A DNA stretch of 64,000 nt from Dipteronia dyeriana (taxonomy: Eukaryota > Streptophyta > Magnoliopsida > Sapindales > Sapindaceae). A model generated the notes under the pieces. The model made no database searches. It saw nothing but the letters and a program-made list of their open reading frames with translations, and was not told the origin of the DNA. The first letter of the stretch is position 1. Each line of letters starts with the position of its first letter. The position numbers and the translations under genes are program-made. The DNA lies in assembly GCA_032871835.1 (NCBI GenBank), contig CM065300.1, forward strand, positions 196,001 to 260,000, given 5' to 3'. Positions 14,101 through 24,922 of this stretch are shown here, piece after piece.

Positions 14101-15948
14101 TTGTTTTAAAACGGTTAAAGAGGGAATGTCGGCCTTATGAAATTAAAAATTCATTATTGTATTGTCAAATTACTTTTTCACCAAATTTTTTAACAAGCAA
14201 TTATTTCGAATTACTCGTTAGACAAATATAGAAACTTTGGGGCAATTAAAAGCTTTTTACATGTTTGATCTGATAGTTTGTTTTAAAACGGTTAAATAGC
14301 GAAAGACAGACTTATGAAATTAAAAAATCATTATTGCATTGTAAAATTAATTTTTAACCCAATTTTTTAACAAGTAATTACTTCAAATTACTCATTAGAC
14401 AAATATAAAAATTTTGGGGCAATTAAAAGCTTTCTACATGTTCGACCTGATAGTTTGTTTAAAATCGGTTAAAGAGGGAAAGTCGGCCTTATGAAATTGA
14501 AAATTCATTATTGCATTGTAAAATTACTTTTTAACCCATTTTTTTAACTAGTTTCTTCAAATTACTCATTAGACAAATATAGAAATTTTGGGGCAACTAA
14601 AGCTTTCTACATGTTTGATCTGATAGTTTGTTTTAAAACGGTTAAAGAGGGAAAGTCGGCCTTATGAAATTGAAAAATCATTATTGCATTGTAAAATTAC
14701 TTTTTAACCCAATTTTTTAGCAAGTAATTACTTCAAATTACTCATTAGACAAATATAGAAATTTTGGGGCAACTAAAGCTTTCTACATGTTTGATCTGAT
14801 AGTTTATTTTAAAACGGTTAAAGAGGGAAAGTCGACCTTATGAAATTGAAAAATCAATATTGCATTGTCAAATTACTTTTTAACCCAATTTTTTGACAAA
14901 AAATTACTTCATATTACTCATTAGACAAATATAGAAATTTTGGGGCAATTAAAAGCTTTTTACATGTTTGATCTGATAGTTTGTTTTAAAACGGTTAAGG
15001 AGGGAAAGTCGGCCTTATGAAATTAAAAAATCATTATTGCATTGTAAAATTTCTTTTTAACCCAATTTTTTAACAAGAAATTACTTCAAATTACTCATTA
15101 GCCAAATATAGAAATTTTGGGACAATTAAAAGCTTTCTACATGTTCGACCTGATAGTTTATTTAAAATCGGTTAAAGAGAGAAAGTCGGCTTTATGAAAT
15201 CGAAAATTCATTATTGTATTGTAAAATTACTTTTTAACCCAATTTTTTAACAAGCAATTACTTCAAATTACTCATTAGACAAATATAGAAACTTTGGGGC
15301 AAGTAAAAGCTTTCTACATGTTCGATCTGATAGTTTGTTTTAAAACGGTTAAAGAGGGAATGTCGGTCTTATGAAATTAAAAATTCATTATTGTATTGTC
15401 AATTTACTTTTTCACCCAATTTTTTAACAAGCAATTATTTCGAATTACTCGTTAGACAAATATAGAAACTTTGGGGCAATTAAAAGCTTTCTACATGTTT
15501 GATCTGATAGTTTGTTTTAAAACGGTTAAATAGCGAAAGACGGACTTATGAAATTAAAAAATCATTATTGCATTGTAAAATTAATTTTTAACCCAATTTT
15601 TTAATAAGCAATTACTTCAAATTACTCATTAGACAAATATAGAAATTTTGGCTCAATTAAAAGCTTTCTACCGTTCGACCTGATAGTTTGTTTATAATCG
15701 GTTAAAGAGGGAAAGTCGGCCTTATGAAATTGTAAATTCATTATTGCATTGTAAAATTACTTTTTAACCTAATTTTTTATCAAGTAATTACTTCAAATTA
15801 TTCATTAGACAAATATAGAAATTTTGGGTCAACTAAAACTTTCTACATGTTTGATCTGATAGTTTGTTTTAAAACGGTTAAAGAGGGAAAGTCGGCCTTA
15901 TGAAACTGAAAAATCATTATTGCATTGTAAAATTACTATTTAACCCAA
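7600..15948. repeat. Higher-order repeat, 3372 bp period (19 monomers)
   Basis: Rare monomer variants recur exactly 3372 bp apart. A doubled TTACTTCAAA unit is at about 10290 and 13662. ATTACTCCAAATTACTC is at about 9570 and 12942. The CTGATTTTTTAACATGTAG variant is at about 9915 and 13287. TATTGTCAAT is at 12021 and 15393. The TTTTGACAAAAAATTAC variant occurs near 8145, 11517 and 14890. This gives about 2.5 copies of a 19-monomer block, with copies far more alike than neighbouring monomers are. That is the signature of recent unequal exchange or block amplification. Confidence 0.93.
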
Positions 15949-17211
15949 AAATTTCTATGTCCTGGCCTAAGATTAATAATACTACAACAAAGGAAAGCAA
16001 AATTTAGAGGGAATATAAGATGCATACTGCAACCAATATATGACGGCCTCCAGAGTTGATGCTTCTTCTAGCATGTATGGCAGTAAGCAAGCAAGCAACG
16101 TTCCTGTGACACACAGCTTCCTGAAAGCATCAAGATGAAAGGAAGTCAAAACTCAGAATATGGCACATTGCGTGAAATGAAACATTACGAATATATATAT
16201 AGTTTAATTGCACCTTTCCAAGGTCCTGAATGGCAGGCGGCAACACACCCCATGAAATTCTCTGATTAGACCAAGTTTTGTAATTCAGGGGAAACTTCAC
16301 AAGATGACCTAGGACATTTCTCTGATTGGAATCAAGCAGCAGCAGCAACAACATCCACTTTACATAAGATACATGCACAAAAACAGTACCAAGTTGCAAA
16401 AATTAAATTCGAAATTCAAAATATGTAGGTTCAGAATGGTTATTACAATCACAATAATCAGTAGGTAACCTGCAGGAGTGCAAATCTACAACTAACCCAC
16501 CCACTTCTCCTGCAGCTAACAAAGCCAAAGAGCTCTCACAACCTCATAATCGAAGTAAGATTAGTAAAATATGAAGCATACAAACTCGATGCCTGAGCTT
16601 CGGATTAATTTATATCAGTTTCAGTTATTTTGACAAAATCTCCAGGTTACCTAGACAGATTGGGCAGTTACCCCTTGCAGTCATTAGCTAGTGATGCAAT
16701 GTTAATATATAGTGTATAAATGGAGAGATTGACCCAATACTTCAATACAAACATACGTTCAACAGAACAATTTCAAACACCCACTTATCTGCACTGGAAA
16801 AAGAGCCTTCAAATGCAGGTATGAAAAAATACAGCAGTGACCAATAAACATAACAATGATTGGAAAGCTCAGAGAGAATAGTAAACACAGGTTAAGCAAA
16901 ATCATATGTGGATAGGAAAATATCTACTTACAGAAAGTGTATTATGCGACGACTTGTTCAAACTTTGTTTTGGCTTGCCAGAAGAAGTGATCTCGCCATT
17001 TCGGGAATGGCTTGGGAGGTAGGACTGTCATCCCAAGCTATTCTAACAAATTCCAAATTCAATATCCTAAACTACAAATCCAAACCCTTGTTTTCTGATT
17101 TCCAACTTTATCAACCTTGTTGGACTCGGCCTTTGAATCGATTGCTTAACCAAGCCTTTTTTCATTGTCATTCTTAAAATTTCAACTTTTCCAAAGTTGC
17201 AGCAAATCACT
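15949..17211. other. Non-satellite junction region, possible 3' remains of the DUF936 gene
   Basis: The satellite ends abruptly and unique sequence begins. No complete gene is visible. Minus-strand reading shows scattered peptide-like stretches: DDSPTSQAIPEMARSLLLAS near 16965-17025, and EASTLEAVIYWLQ near 16030-16070. These could be later exons of the broken DUF936 gene to the right, but the frames are full of stops and splice sites could not be confirmed. The rest shows nothing else I recognise. Confidence 0.3.
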
Positions 17212-17577
17212 TCATAGCAAATCTTTAGGAGTTTTAACACAAGGCCTTCTTTGAGGCACTACCTTTAACCCAGAAGCAACCGGCACAGGGGTCCCCAAAT
17301 AAACCTGGGACACGTAGATGAACTACCCTAGTTGAATCTTGTAACTGAAAATCAAGTCAAGGTCTTGGGGAGAGATGGAAACATAAGCGGAATGGAGAGA
17401 GCCAGGGAGCTTCAAGAAGAAGCCTCGAGTGCGAAAGGGGTAGTCGTTGACGGGACGGAACAATCTCGCTGACCTGAAGAAAAGCAGAACAGTGTTGTCC
17501 CGTCCCGTGACTTTGAAGTTGCTGTTGCCGACATTGTCCAGAAGCTTAGAAAGCACTCCCGGAGTTAATGAATCCAT
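17212..17577 (-). pseudogene. DUF936-family protein, N-terminal part, broken by stops
   Basis: Reading from the ATG at 17577, the protein begins MDSLTPGVLSKLLDNVGN. It continues through RGFFLKLPGSLHSAYVSIS and DLDLIFSYKIQLG to a TAG at 17323-17325. The frame then carries on with FIYVSQVYLGTPVPVASG and PQRRPCVKTPKDL before a TGA at 17212. This order of motifs matches the N-terminal domain of the plant DUF936 family (SLTPGVL-LL; GFFLKVSDS-HSAYVS; IQLGQF; PVP-L-G; RRPCVG-P). The TAG replaces the Gln of the usual IQLGQF, and the TGA lies just after the PKDL motif. The region between the first motif and RGFFLK is also off-pattern (RSARLFRPVNDYPFRT), which may be a compensated frameshift. A complete member would be several hundred residues. 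The biochemical role of the family is not established. The gene lies between the satellite and transposon 17695-19475, which inserted 118 bp upstream of the ATG. Confidence 0.75.
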
Positions 17578-17899
17578 GTGAGATACATTGAGTGAATTGG
17601 AAAAGAAAAGGATTTGATGTTGGTTGTCAACCTTAATGAGGCATCGGGTACGACGGGTAGTAATACTGTAACAGTGGACGTCAGGTGTCATATAGGGTGC
17701 ATTTGGTACGAGTATGAGACGGGACAGGACTGAACGGGACGGGACTGGATAGGACAAGAAAGGACAGGACAGGAAATGACAGGACAGTTGTTTCATATTA
17801 TGTTTGGAACGTCTGTGACAGAACTGTTAATTGTACTATTGTACGTTTGGTACGACTGGAACAGGACAGGACAGGACAAGAGGTTCAAATGACTAAAAT

Positions 17900-18186
17900 A
17901 CCCTTATTGTCATGCCTAATGTTTATAAACAATTTTATTAAGTTTGAAGACTAACTCATAAAATCTGGAAAACCATACTCTAACATAAAATCACAAGATC
18001 TGGAAATTATAACACAAGATCTGGAAAAATGATCACAAGATCTGGAAATTATAACACTGAAAAATGATCACACTCCACATAAACAAAAATATGGAAAAAA
18101 TGCTCAAAGATCTGGAAAAAATGCCCAAACAAACTGAAAATTTCACTTCAAGGACTTCCATCGAATATATCCACTAATTCTCATCA
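17900..18186. other. Transposon 1 interior, left of the ABCB fragment
   Basis: AT-rich sequence with a short direct repeat built on ACAAGATCTGGAAAT (about 17995-18060). No coding sequence recognised. Confidence 0.5.
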
Positions 18187-18437
18187 AAGGAAACAAAACA
18201 AGGATTAGAAGAGCCAATTCCCCGTTTGATTTGAAAGCAATTACCAAGCATGCAACTACTGTTGCAATGTTCTGAACAAGTAAAGCCATTGCATCTCCAA
18301 CCAAACTTCACACCGCAACTGTATCTGTGGTAAGCCTTGCACCAATTGCACCACTGGAATGCTCAGGTTCATCAAACCAACTTATCTCCGTGTACACCAC
18401 TTTCTCAAAGCACATTGATCGGAGACGACAAGCCAAG
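18187..18437 (-). pseudogene. ABCB (MDR/PGP-type) transporter fragment inside transposon 1
   Basis: Minus-strand translation gives [20 protein letters not shown], then [19 protein letters not shown], then a TGA at 18308-18310. In the same frame it continues SLVGDAMALLVQNIATVVAC and LALLILVLF. This is the signature of the intracellular loop and following membrane helices of one transmembrane half of plant ABCB transporters ([43 protein letters not shown]). The TGA occupies the usual Arg/Lys position. Only about 80 residues of a roughly 1250-residue protein are present, with neither nucleotide-binding domain, so it cannot encode a working pump. Its position wholly inside a small transposon indicates capture by that element. 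Confidence 0.85.
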
Positions 18438-18789
18438 AAACACCAAACCACCATCATCAACACCAACAACAAGCCAAGAAACACTGCACCAAGACAGAGA
18501 AGAAATGAAAAATCTGAAAAATCTGCACCAACACTGCCCAGATTCCTCAAAATTCCACAAAATTTGTTCAATTCCACAAAAATCATGCTAATAATTAATT
18601 TGTTCTTAAATCAATTAACACACAAAAAAATCTTGAAAACAAACAGAGAAGAAATGAAAAATCAAGAAAAATTGATTTCCCACAAATCATCATCATCATC
18701 ATCATTGACGATCAAGATTTTGGGTGTCGTTTTGGTGGTGGCAGTTCTCCGGTGAAAAGATCATTGTGATTCGGCTGTTTTCGGGTGCG
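18438..18789. other. Transposon 1 interior, right of the ABCB fragment
   Basis: CA-rich then AT-rich sequence with a small ATC trinucleotide run near 18686-18703. Open frames here on both strands lack recognisable protein motifs. From about 18790 the sequence becomes the conserved right subterminal module shared with the element ending at 25467. Confidence 0.4.
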
Positions 18790-18852
18790 TCGGCAAAGCA
18801 AGTCGGCGACGAGTAGCGACGGTTTGGAGAGAAGACCGGTGATCGGGTTGGA

Positions 18853-19446
18853 GAGCAGAGAGAAGAGAGAAGAGAGAAGAGAGAAGAGAGAAGAGAGAAG
18901 AGAGGAAAGAGGAAAGAGGAAAGAGGAAAGTGGGGAGAAAGGGGTTTTAATTTATATAGTTGTAATTTTTTAAAGTTTTAAGGGTAAAAATGTATTTTCC
19001 AGACTTGTTCCATGCATGGGACAAGTCTGGCCTAGGGTGTGAGGTGGGACAAATTTTCATGGTTTTTATCCCATGTTGTTCTGTCCCGTCCCATGTTAAT
19101 GGCGTACCAAACGTGGGATAACAAAAAGTTGTCACTTCCTGTCCCGTCGAGAGCAGAGAGAAAAGAGAAGAGAGAAGAGAGAAAAGAGGAAAGAGGAAAG
19201 AGAAAAGAGGAAAGAGGAAAGAGGAAAGTGGGGAGAAAGGGGTTTTAATTTATATAGTTGTAATTTTTTAAAGTTTTAAGGGTAAAAATGTATTTTCCAG
19301 ACTTGTCCCATGCATGGGACAAGTCTGGCCTAGGGTGTGAGGTGGGACAAATTTTCATGGTTTTTATCCCATGTTGTTCTGTCCCGTCCCATGTTAATGG
19401 CGTACCAAACGTGGGATAACAAAAAGTTGTCACGTCCTGTCCCGTC
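18853..19446. repeat. Tandemly duplicated right subterminal module, ~297 bp x 2
   Basis: The block GAGAGCAGAGAGAA..., a GA-rich run, TTTTAATTTATATAGTTGTA, the inverted pair around CCATGCATGG, and GTCCCGTCCCATGTTAATGG occurs twice in a row (about 18853-19149 and 19150-19446). A single version is in the element ending at 25467. The purine-rich runs (GAGAAGA and GAGGAAA units) differ in length between copies. The palindromic ACAAGTCTGG/CCAGACTTGT arms suggest a hairpin. Confidence 0.85.
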
Positions 19447-19475
19447 CCGTCTTGTCCCGCATACCAAACATACCC

Positions 19476-19691
19476 ATAAGGATGCATCACCACAAGCGCA
19501 GCTTCCTAGGTTTATCCTGATGCGTCAGCACAACATCTCCACACTTGCATTTACTGCTACATATAAAAGCATAGCCTGCTGCAGCTAATAGGCTATAGCA
19601 ATAAAACCACCCGATTAGCACAACTATCAACAATTACCTTCTCTTGTGTAATAAATTTAAAAACGTTTATATTATAACTATTTACTACTTA
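19476..19691. other. Spacer between transposons
   Basis: This continues the sequence interrupted by transposon 1. Nothing coding is recognised. Confidence 0.4.
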
Positions 19692-19799
19692 GGGTGGAGG
19701 AGACCAGAGAGGATAGAACAGTTGTTTTATATTATATTTGAATTACATCATACAGAACTGTTAACCGTAGATCAAAATATTCATATTATACTTGTTACT

Positions 19800-20399
19800 G
19801 TATAATAGTGACAAATGATGGGACATACAAACTAATATTTATTTGATTTTATTAATTAAACATATTTATATATCATATGAAACAAAAAATAATAATATTG
19901 TGATTCAAAAATATTCTTAATTAATAATTTTACAATATTGATTTTGACAATTTCTTGATATTATTGTTTTTGGTACAAATAAATCCATATTTCACATACT
20001 AGAAATTTAAATTTGAATGATTTTTTTTTAAATTCTTTTACTTATCTCATAGTGCACATTCAACGTATCCAAATTTTAACATCAACACCTACCTTCAGCA
20101 TTACTGATCATAAATACAAACTGTTCAAACAAAATAAATCGATCACACTTGATAACACGAACTTTCACCCAAAATCACCTTATACATAGTATATATACCA
20201 TATTAAAGTGCCATGGCATTCACATATATGCCATTTGTGAAGCAAAACAGTGAATTTTATTTTCCATATTGTCCAAAACTGAAACTGAAACAGGCAGAGA
20301 AATGAATGAATGAATGAACGAACAAATAGAATTTGAACAAAATTATTACTCATAAGTGCAACTTAGCTAAGGCTGCAGTGATACAAAGAGATCAAAATT
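19800..20399. other. AT-rich interior of transposon 3
   Basis: AT-rich sequence with an ATGAATGAATGAA run near 20302. No coding region recognised. Confidence 0.4.
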
Positions 20400-20700
20400 A
20401 TCATAATTCTAAAACATCTACACTAAAGAAAGGCCACAGATGACAAGTTATGCCCTTCTTCCTCAGCTAATCTCTCAGCCTCAGCCTCTTCGGATTCCCT
20501 TCGATTCTCCAGGTGCTTGCATAGCTTCTCTGTCGACATTGATTTTGTGCAGTTGAGTCTCAACTCTGCTTCCAATATCAACTGTGATTCATCTCAAATA
20601 ACCAATACTATTCTCGCGTTTAAGCAGTTTGAAAGTGGTGGCATCAATTGAACCCTTATCAGGACCAGCTGCAGCAGAACCAATAAAAACAAAGGCGAAA
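20400..20700 (-). pseudogene. Unidentified captured gene fragment in transposon 3
   Basis: Minus-strand reading shows SAAAGPDKGSIDATTFKLLK with RENSIGYLR after it (about 20600-20680). After a break comes LCKHLENRRESEEAEAERLA with EEEGHNLSSVA (about 20430-20520), a charged, helix-forming stretch. These look like pieces of a real protein gene split by short non-coding sequence. I do not recognise the family. Its position between the left end of transposon 3 and transposon 2 parallels the ABCB and calcium-pump pieces in the sister elements. Confidence 0.35.
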
Positions 20701-21582
20701 AAGACAATTCCAATGAACTGTCACTCAATTTTCGCCACCAAAAGCCTCAACGCAGAAATTTCCATGAATCCAAACTTGAAAATGTATTTTTGATTCTTGT
20801 AACAAAATAAACCAGTCACCAGTGATCAATTACAGTACGAAGAACACTTCAGCCAAATAAAACCAATCACTATACTGATTCCACAATCCAAATTTCACCA
20901 ACTTCAATAACATCATCATCAAGTAAAGTGAATACACTTTCAATAAAACAAAGTAGGGGTCTCAATTCTGATGGTACCAGATAATAAAGACATATGAAAG
21001 CTCCCCTTTGTCTGATAATCAAGAAAAAAGTAAAAAAAAAAAGAGGAGAAAAACAATAGTTAATATAATCTAATCACTGGCCATATATACACAAAGATCA
21101 ATCGACATGTTGATTGCATGTTTATACACCCAAATTATATCATCAGTTAAAGGAATATTAACAAGCAAATAGAGACCCGGTTCCAATTGCAAACTGCAGA
21201 CTTTAACTTTACTGAATAAAAAAAAAAAAAAAAGCAAGAAAACCGAGAATCTTGTATTAATTGCCCTAACCATTCACCTAAACCCAAACCCACATGCAAC
21301 AACCCAAAAAAATAATCAGAATCAGGGCAATAAATTATTAAATTTAATTACTACCTGAAAATGACTATAGAATTGAAAAAAATTAAAAATATAACTCACC
21401 TTGGATGTGGGATTCAATGGTTGGACCACATCTGACCGACAGAAGCTTCTCCGGCAGCGAATGATGGCGACCGGAAACGACTGACGGTGAGAGAATATAG
21501 ACGATGAGAGCAGAGATGTGAGACGAAGACCAGAGGAGCAGAGGATAGAGAAGAAGACCAGAAGATCAGAAGGATTCGACGA
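20701..21582. other. Transposon 3 interior up to the nested element
   Basis: Mostly AT-rich and non-coding. From about 21410 it becomes GC- and GA-richer (GAGAGCAGAGATGTGAGACG...), resembling the purine-rich right subterminal module of the family. It is cut at 21582 by the left end of transposon 2. Confidence 0.4.
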
Positions 21583-21829
21583 GGGTGCGTTTGGCGCGGA
21601 CATGGGACAGGACAAGGTGGGACGGGACGGGACGGGACAGACTGTTCTATATTGTGTTTGGTATGTCTGGGACAGAACTGTTCACTGTACTGTTGCATGT
21701 TTGGTATGACTGAAACAGGACGAGACAAGAGATTCAAATGACCAGAGTCCCCTACTTATCCTATCCAATGTTTGTTACCACATAATACTGATAATTATTT
21801 TTATATATCATTTTGGAAGAAGACAAATC

Positions 21830-22280
21830 AATATTTATTTTATTTTATTAAAAAAATAATATTATAATTAAAAAATAATTTAATTAATAATTTTTTAAAA
21901 GACATGATTTTTTTTTTCAAATAATAATAATATTATTATGACTATCCCCTTATTTTTTGAATAATAATATCAATTAATAATATTATTTCCTCAATTTTTT
22001 TAAATAAAATTATTATTCAATTTTACATGCTCGTAATGGTAAATAACATAAAAGAAAAATATATTTTAGAAGTTTTAATTATTCAACCACACACATTTTC
22101 TTTTCACATAATAGTAAATTACGGATAATACTTAATAACATGATCCAACAAAAAAGTTAATGTAATATATTTGTTCACGAACCTAATAACAAAATCTATA
22201 ACACAAGCATGTTCACGGTTCCAATAAATTATAAGTTTCAAACATGTTTACAATATCAAACATGTTCACTCCTTTAGAAT
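21830..22280. other. AT-rich stretch in transposon 2
   Basis: Very AT-rich (runs of TTATT/AATAA). No gene or clear repeat recognised. Confidence 0.4.
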
Positions 22281-22362
22281 GGCTTTTAGCTCAACACCTA
22301 AACGGGTCATTGCATCCCCTCTCGTAATTGCCTCAGTCAACTTAGCAATATCCCCAGATGCT
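22270..22362 (-). pseudogene. Short unidentified reading frame fused to the ATPase fragment
   Basis: Minus-strand translation, out of frame with the ATPase exon before it, reads RASGDIAKLTEAITRGDAMT, then RLGVELKAILKE and a stop. The ATPase homology stops abruptly at TGE (22363) and this unrelated frame begins. I do not recognise the source. It could be an exon of a second captured gene, so the cargo may be chimeric, or chance coding potential. Confidence 0.3.
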
Positions 22363-23625
22363 CTCTCCAGTCATGATGGATTCATCAATTGAAAGAGAGT
22401 GACCAGAAAATACAACTCCATCAGCAGGGACCTAGAGAAAACAAAGTCAGTCACTAAATAATGCAGATGTAATAGACATTGAAATGAAGTTTCCATGCAA
22501 TTTACCTGATCACCATTGTTGAGGGGCACTAGATCACCAACAACGAGATCATATATTGAAACCTCAACTCTTCTACCACCTCTAATAACCTATGCATGTG
22601 TACCCGTGATTATAAAATATAAAGAAAACACTATTCATATCAAATTGCAAATTTAAATTTACATAAAAACAATGCAAATCGTAAAATGCATTTTTAAATG
22701 AAAAGGGGATGGGATAAGATTCAATGCAAATCCTACAATGGCATGCGGCGAAGTAGACAATTCCAGCACTATACCTGTCACAACAATGACAAGAATGACT
22801 GCAAAGGCAATGCTTCCGCCATCATACCATCCTTCTTTGATACCCTGTTAACATTTTGAAAAAATATAAAATGGAATGAAAAAGAATGGAATAAAATAAA
22901 ACGAATAGAACGACAAAATAAATTAAATAAATATCTTTCAGATTCTTCCTTTTAAGTGCAATAAAACAGTACTGTACAATAGGTTCAACCTTCTAAATAA
23001 TTAACAGCTTCAAGTTAACTTATAGCAGCAACAATAATCCTTCAAAATTCATGGCAAAAGTTTTAGTCAGGACTTAGAGTAGGGGGGTTATCAACTCGAC
23101 CATGAGACAATAATAAAGGTTTCAAAATTACATTAATCCCCCAAGGTATTATTGTTTAAACAGAAATGTAATCAAGTCATCCCTGGCTTACCTCTGTCTT
23201 TATACCAAGCGCCCAAGAAACCACTGCAGCTAGCATCAATATAATCAAAGTAAGGTCTTGCCAAGCTTCCCAGAGGAACATCTACATGGTAAAGCACAAA
23301 AACTAAGTATGACATATTATATAAGCTTATAGCATATATTCAATTAATGGTAAAACAGAAAAATGAATTCAGAACAAGTGTGTGTGTGTGTACAATTAAA
23401 ATTTCATCATAAAATTTACCCAAAAACTCCTTCATTTTTTCTGAGGATATGTGTTTGATCCAAATGCATTTCTCCGTTTCAGTAAGTCAGCATCATCACC
23501 ATTGATCCCCTTGTCTGAATTTGTTTTTAACAAATCTGACAGCCCTTTAACCTAAGGAAGCAGCAAAAGAAAGGAAAAAAAATATAAATATAAATCTAGA
23601 ATTATAATGAAAATCAAGAAAAATA

Positions 23626-23643
23626 CCCCCCCCCCCCCCCCCC
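23626..23643. repeat. 18-base poly-C at an ATPase splice donor
   Basis: Read on the minus strand, the exon ends CAATATGG and runs into 18 Gs followed by TATTTT. The only GT available as donor is at the end of the run, which leaves 17 Gs in the exon and shifts the next exon (VKGLSD) out of frame. Confidence 0.9.
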
Positions 23644-24197
23644 ATATTGTTCCAGAGCATTAATATTATGATCCCTTCTCATTGAAGAAAGTTGTTCATG
23701 TCCAATAGGAAATTCACCATTGGGAACTGAAGGAAATTCAGTGGGACCTGAAAAATTAAAAGCACCAAGTTATTCATAAGTATAGCACGACAATATGTTT
23801 TTCAAACAAATTGTAAATCTCAAAATTGCAGAGTAATCATCAAATATTAGAGAGGTGAAAAACAGCCACAGAACTTGACACCAATAGCAATATCATATAA
23901 GTCATATGCATAACTACACAATCCTAACAGTAAACTAAGCATTAGAGAAAGAAGAAGTACCTTTTAATTGTTGTCCAGCTTCTTGGAAAATATATGCAGC
24001 CTAAAACAGAAAAGCATGTCAATTACAAAGCAAATATATAACTTGAAATATACTGAAGAACATCACAGATGATAAATTACATATATGGCTTGTGCATGTG
24101 CTCTAATCTTCCTCAATCTTTGCGGCTTCTCTTCTTCCCTCTTGAGGTTCAATGTGTATCGAAATCGACGAGAAGCATTGAGCACAAGTGCCTTTCC

Positions 24198-24804
24198 CTA
24201 AAAAAGAAAACAGTGAAAACATAAACAAACAATATTTTGTCTTCAGGAAATAATGCAGCTTCATTAAGTACGTGAAATTTTAACAATATGAATCCAATGA
24301 TAAGCTTTGATACAAGAAACAAGACATTATACAGTTAAATAATAGAAACATAAAGTTTGAAGCTAGAATATTCCTCCCCCCATATTTGAAGGAAGGAAAA
24401 ATACTAGGATAGAATTAACAACAAAGAAAAAATAAACAACAAGAATAGAAAGGAAAAGAAAATTTATACAAATTAGAAAGAAGTAGAGCTATGTCAGTCT
24501 ATCAGCTAATCAAAAAGGTACAAAATATCTGTAAGAACCACACTAACTTAAGTTGTTAAACAAGTCTATGAAGAAATTTCAGAAAATATTTCTCGAAGCA
24601 CCATTTCTCTAGGCTTGATGAGAGTTGAATTTATTTAACTAGTTACTAGTTAGTAACCATCCTTTACTAATTTTATTCAATTTTCAGTAAAATTAACATT
24701 TCTTATAATAAAAATAAAAAATAAAAACATCAAAGATATTAGAACAAAAATAGAAACCATTAACAACAGATCGAAGAGGTAGAAAATTAGGAATAGGAAG
24801 ACGA
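24198..24804. other. First intron of the captured ATPase
   Basis: Sequence between exons 1 and 2, AT-rich, with no separate feature recognised. Confidence 0.6.
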
Positions 24805-24922
24805 ATCTAGCAAATGGAGAAACATAATCGAATTAAAAATAAATAAAATTACCCTCCAGCGTCATCTAGCAAATGGAGAAACATAATCGAATTAAAAATA
24901 AATAAAATTACCCTCCAGCGTC
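24805..24922. repeat. 59 bp tandem duplication over the exon 1 splice donor
   Basis: The 59 bp segment starting ATCTAGCAAATGGAG and ending CCCTCCAGCGTC occurs twice in immediate succession (24805-24863, 24864-24922). It spans the last bases of ATPase exon 1 and the start of its first intron, so the donor (AGG|GTAATT on the minus strand) is present twice. Confidence 0.95.

Larger units (their letters stand above)
1..15948. repeat. Tandem satellite array, ~177 bp monomer
   Basis: Head-to-tail monomers of about 177 bp fill this whole stretch, roughly 90 copies. Each contains recognisable blocks: GCATTGTAAAATTACTTTTT, TTAACAAG-AATTACTTCAAA, CATTAGACAAATATA, AAAAGCTTTCTACATGTT, CTGATAGTTTGTTT and GGGAAAGTCGGCCTTATGAA. 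Monomers differ by point changes and short indels, with variants ACCTGATAG/ATCTGATAG and GGGGCAATTAAAAG/GGGGCAACTAAAG. No transposon interrupts the array. The array runs off the left edge and stops in mid-monomer near 15948. A unit of 150-180 bp is typical of plant centromeric or other heterochromatic satellites; whether this one is centromeric is inference. No CENP-B-box-like motif was recognised. Short open frames inside it are by-products of the repeat. Confidence 0.97.
17695..19475. mobile_element. Non-autonomous DNA transposon 1 (GGGTGYRTTTGG family) carrying an ABCB fragment
   Basis: The left end reads GGGTGCATTTGGTACG and the right end CGCATACCAAACATACCC, an imperfect terminal inverted repeat. 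Both are flanked by ATA (17692-17694 and 19476-19478), a 3 bp target duplication. The left 230 bp is rich in GGGACGGGAC/GGACAGGAC units and is clearly homologous to the left end at 21583. The right end is homologous to that at 25467. No transposase is present. The short duplication and GGGTGTGTTTGG-like ends fit PIF/Harbinger best, but the superfamily is tentative. The interior contains a piece of an ABCB transporter gene, making this a gene-capturing (Pack-type) element. Confidence 0.75.

Noticed and set aside
1..15948. CRISPR-like array
   Set aside because: Repeats are contiguous 177 bp monomers without unique spacers, in plant DNA with no cas genes.
18327..18755. 142-codon plus-strand frame over the ABCB fragment
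   Set aside because: It is antisense to the clear ABCB homology and shows no motif of its own.
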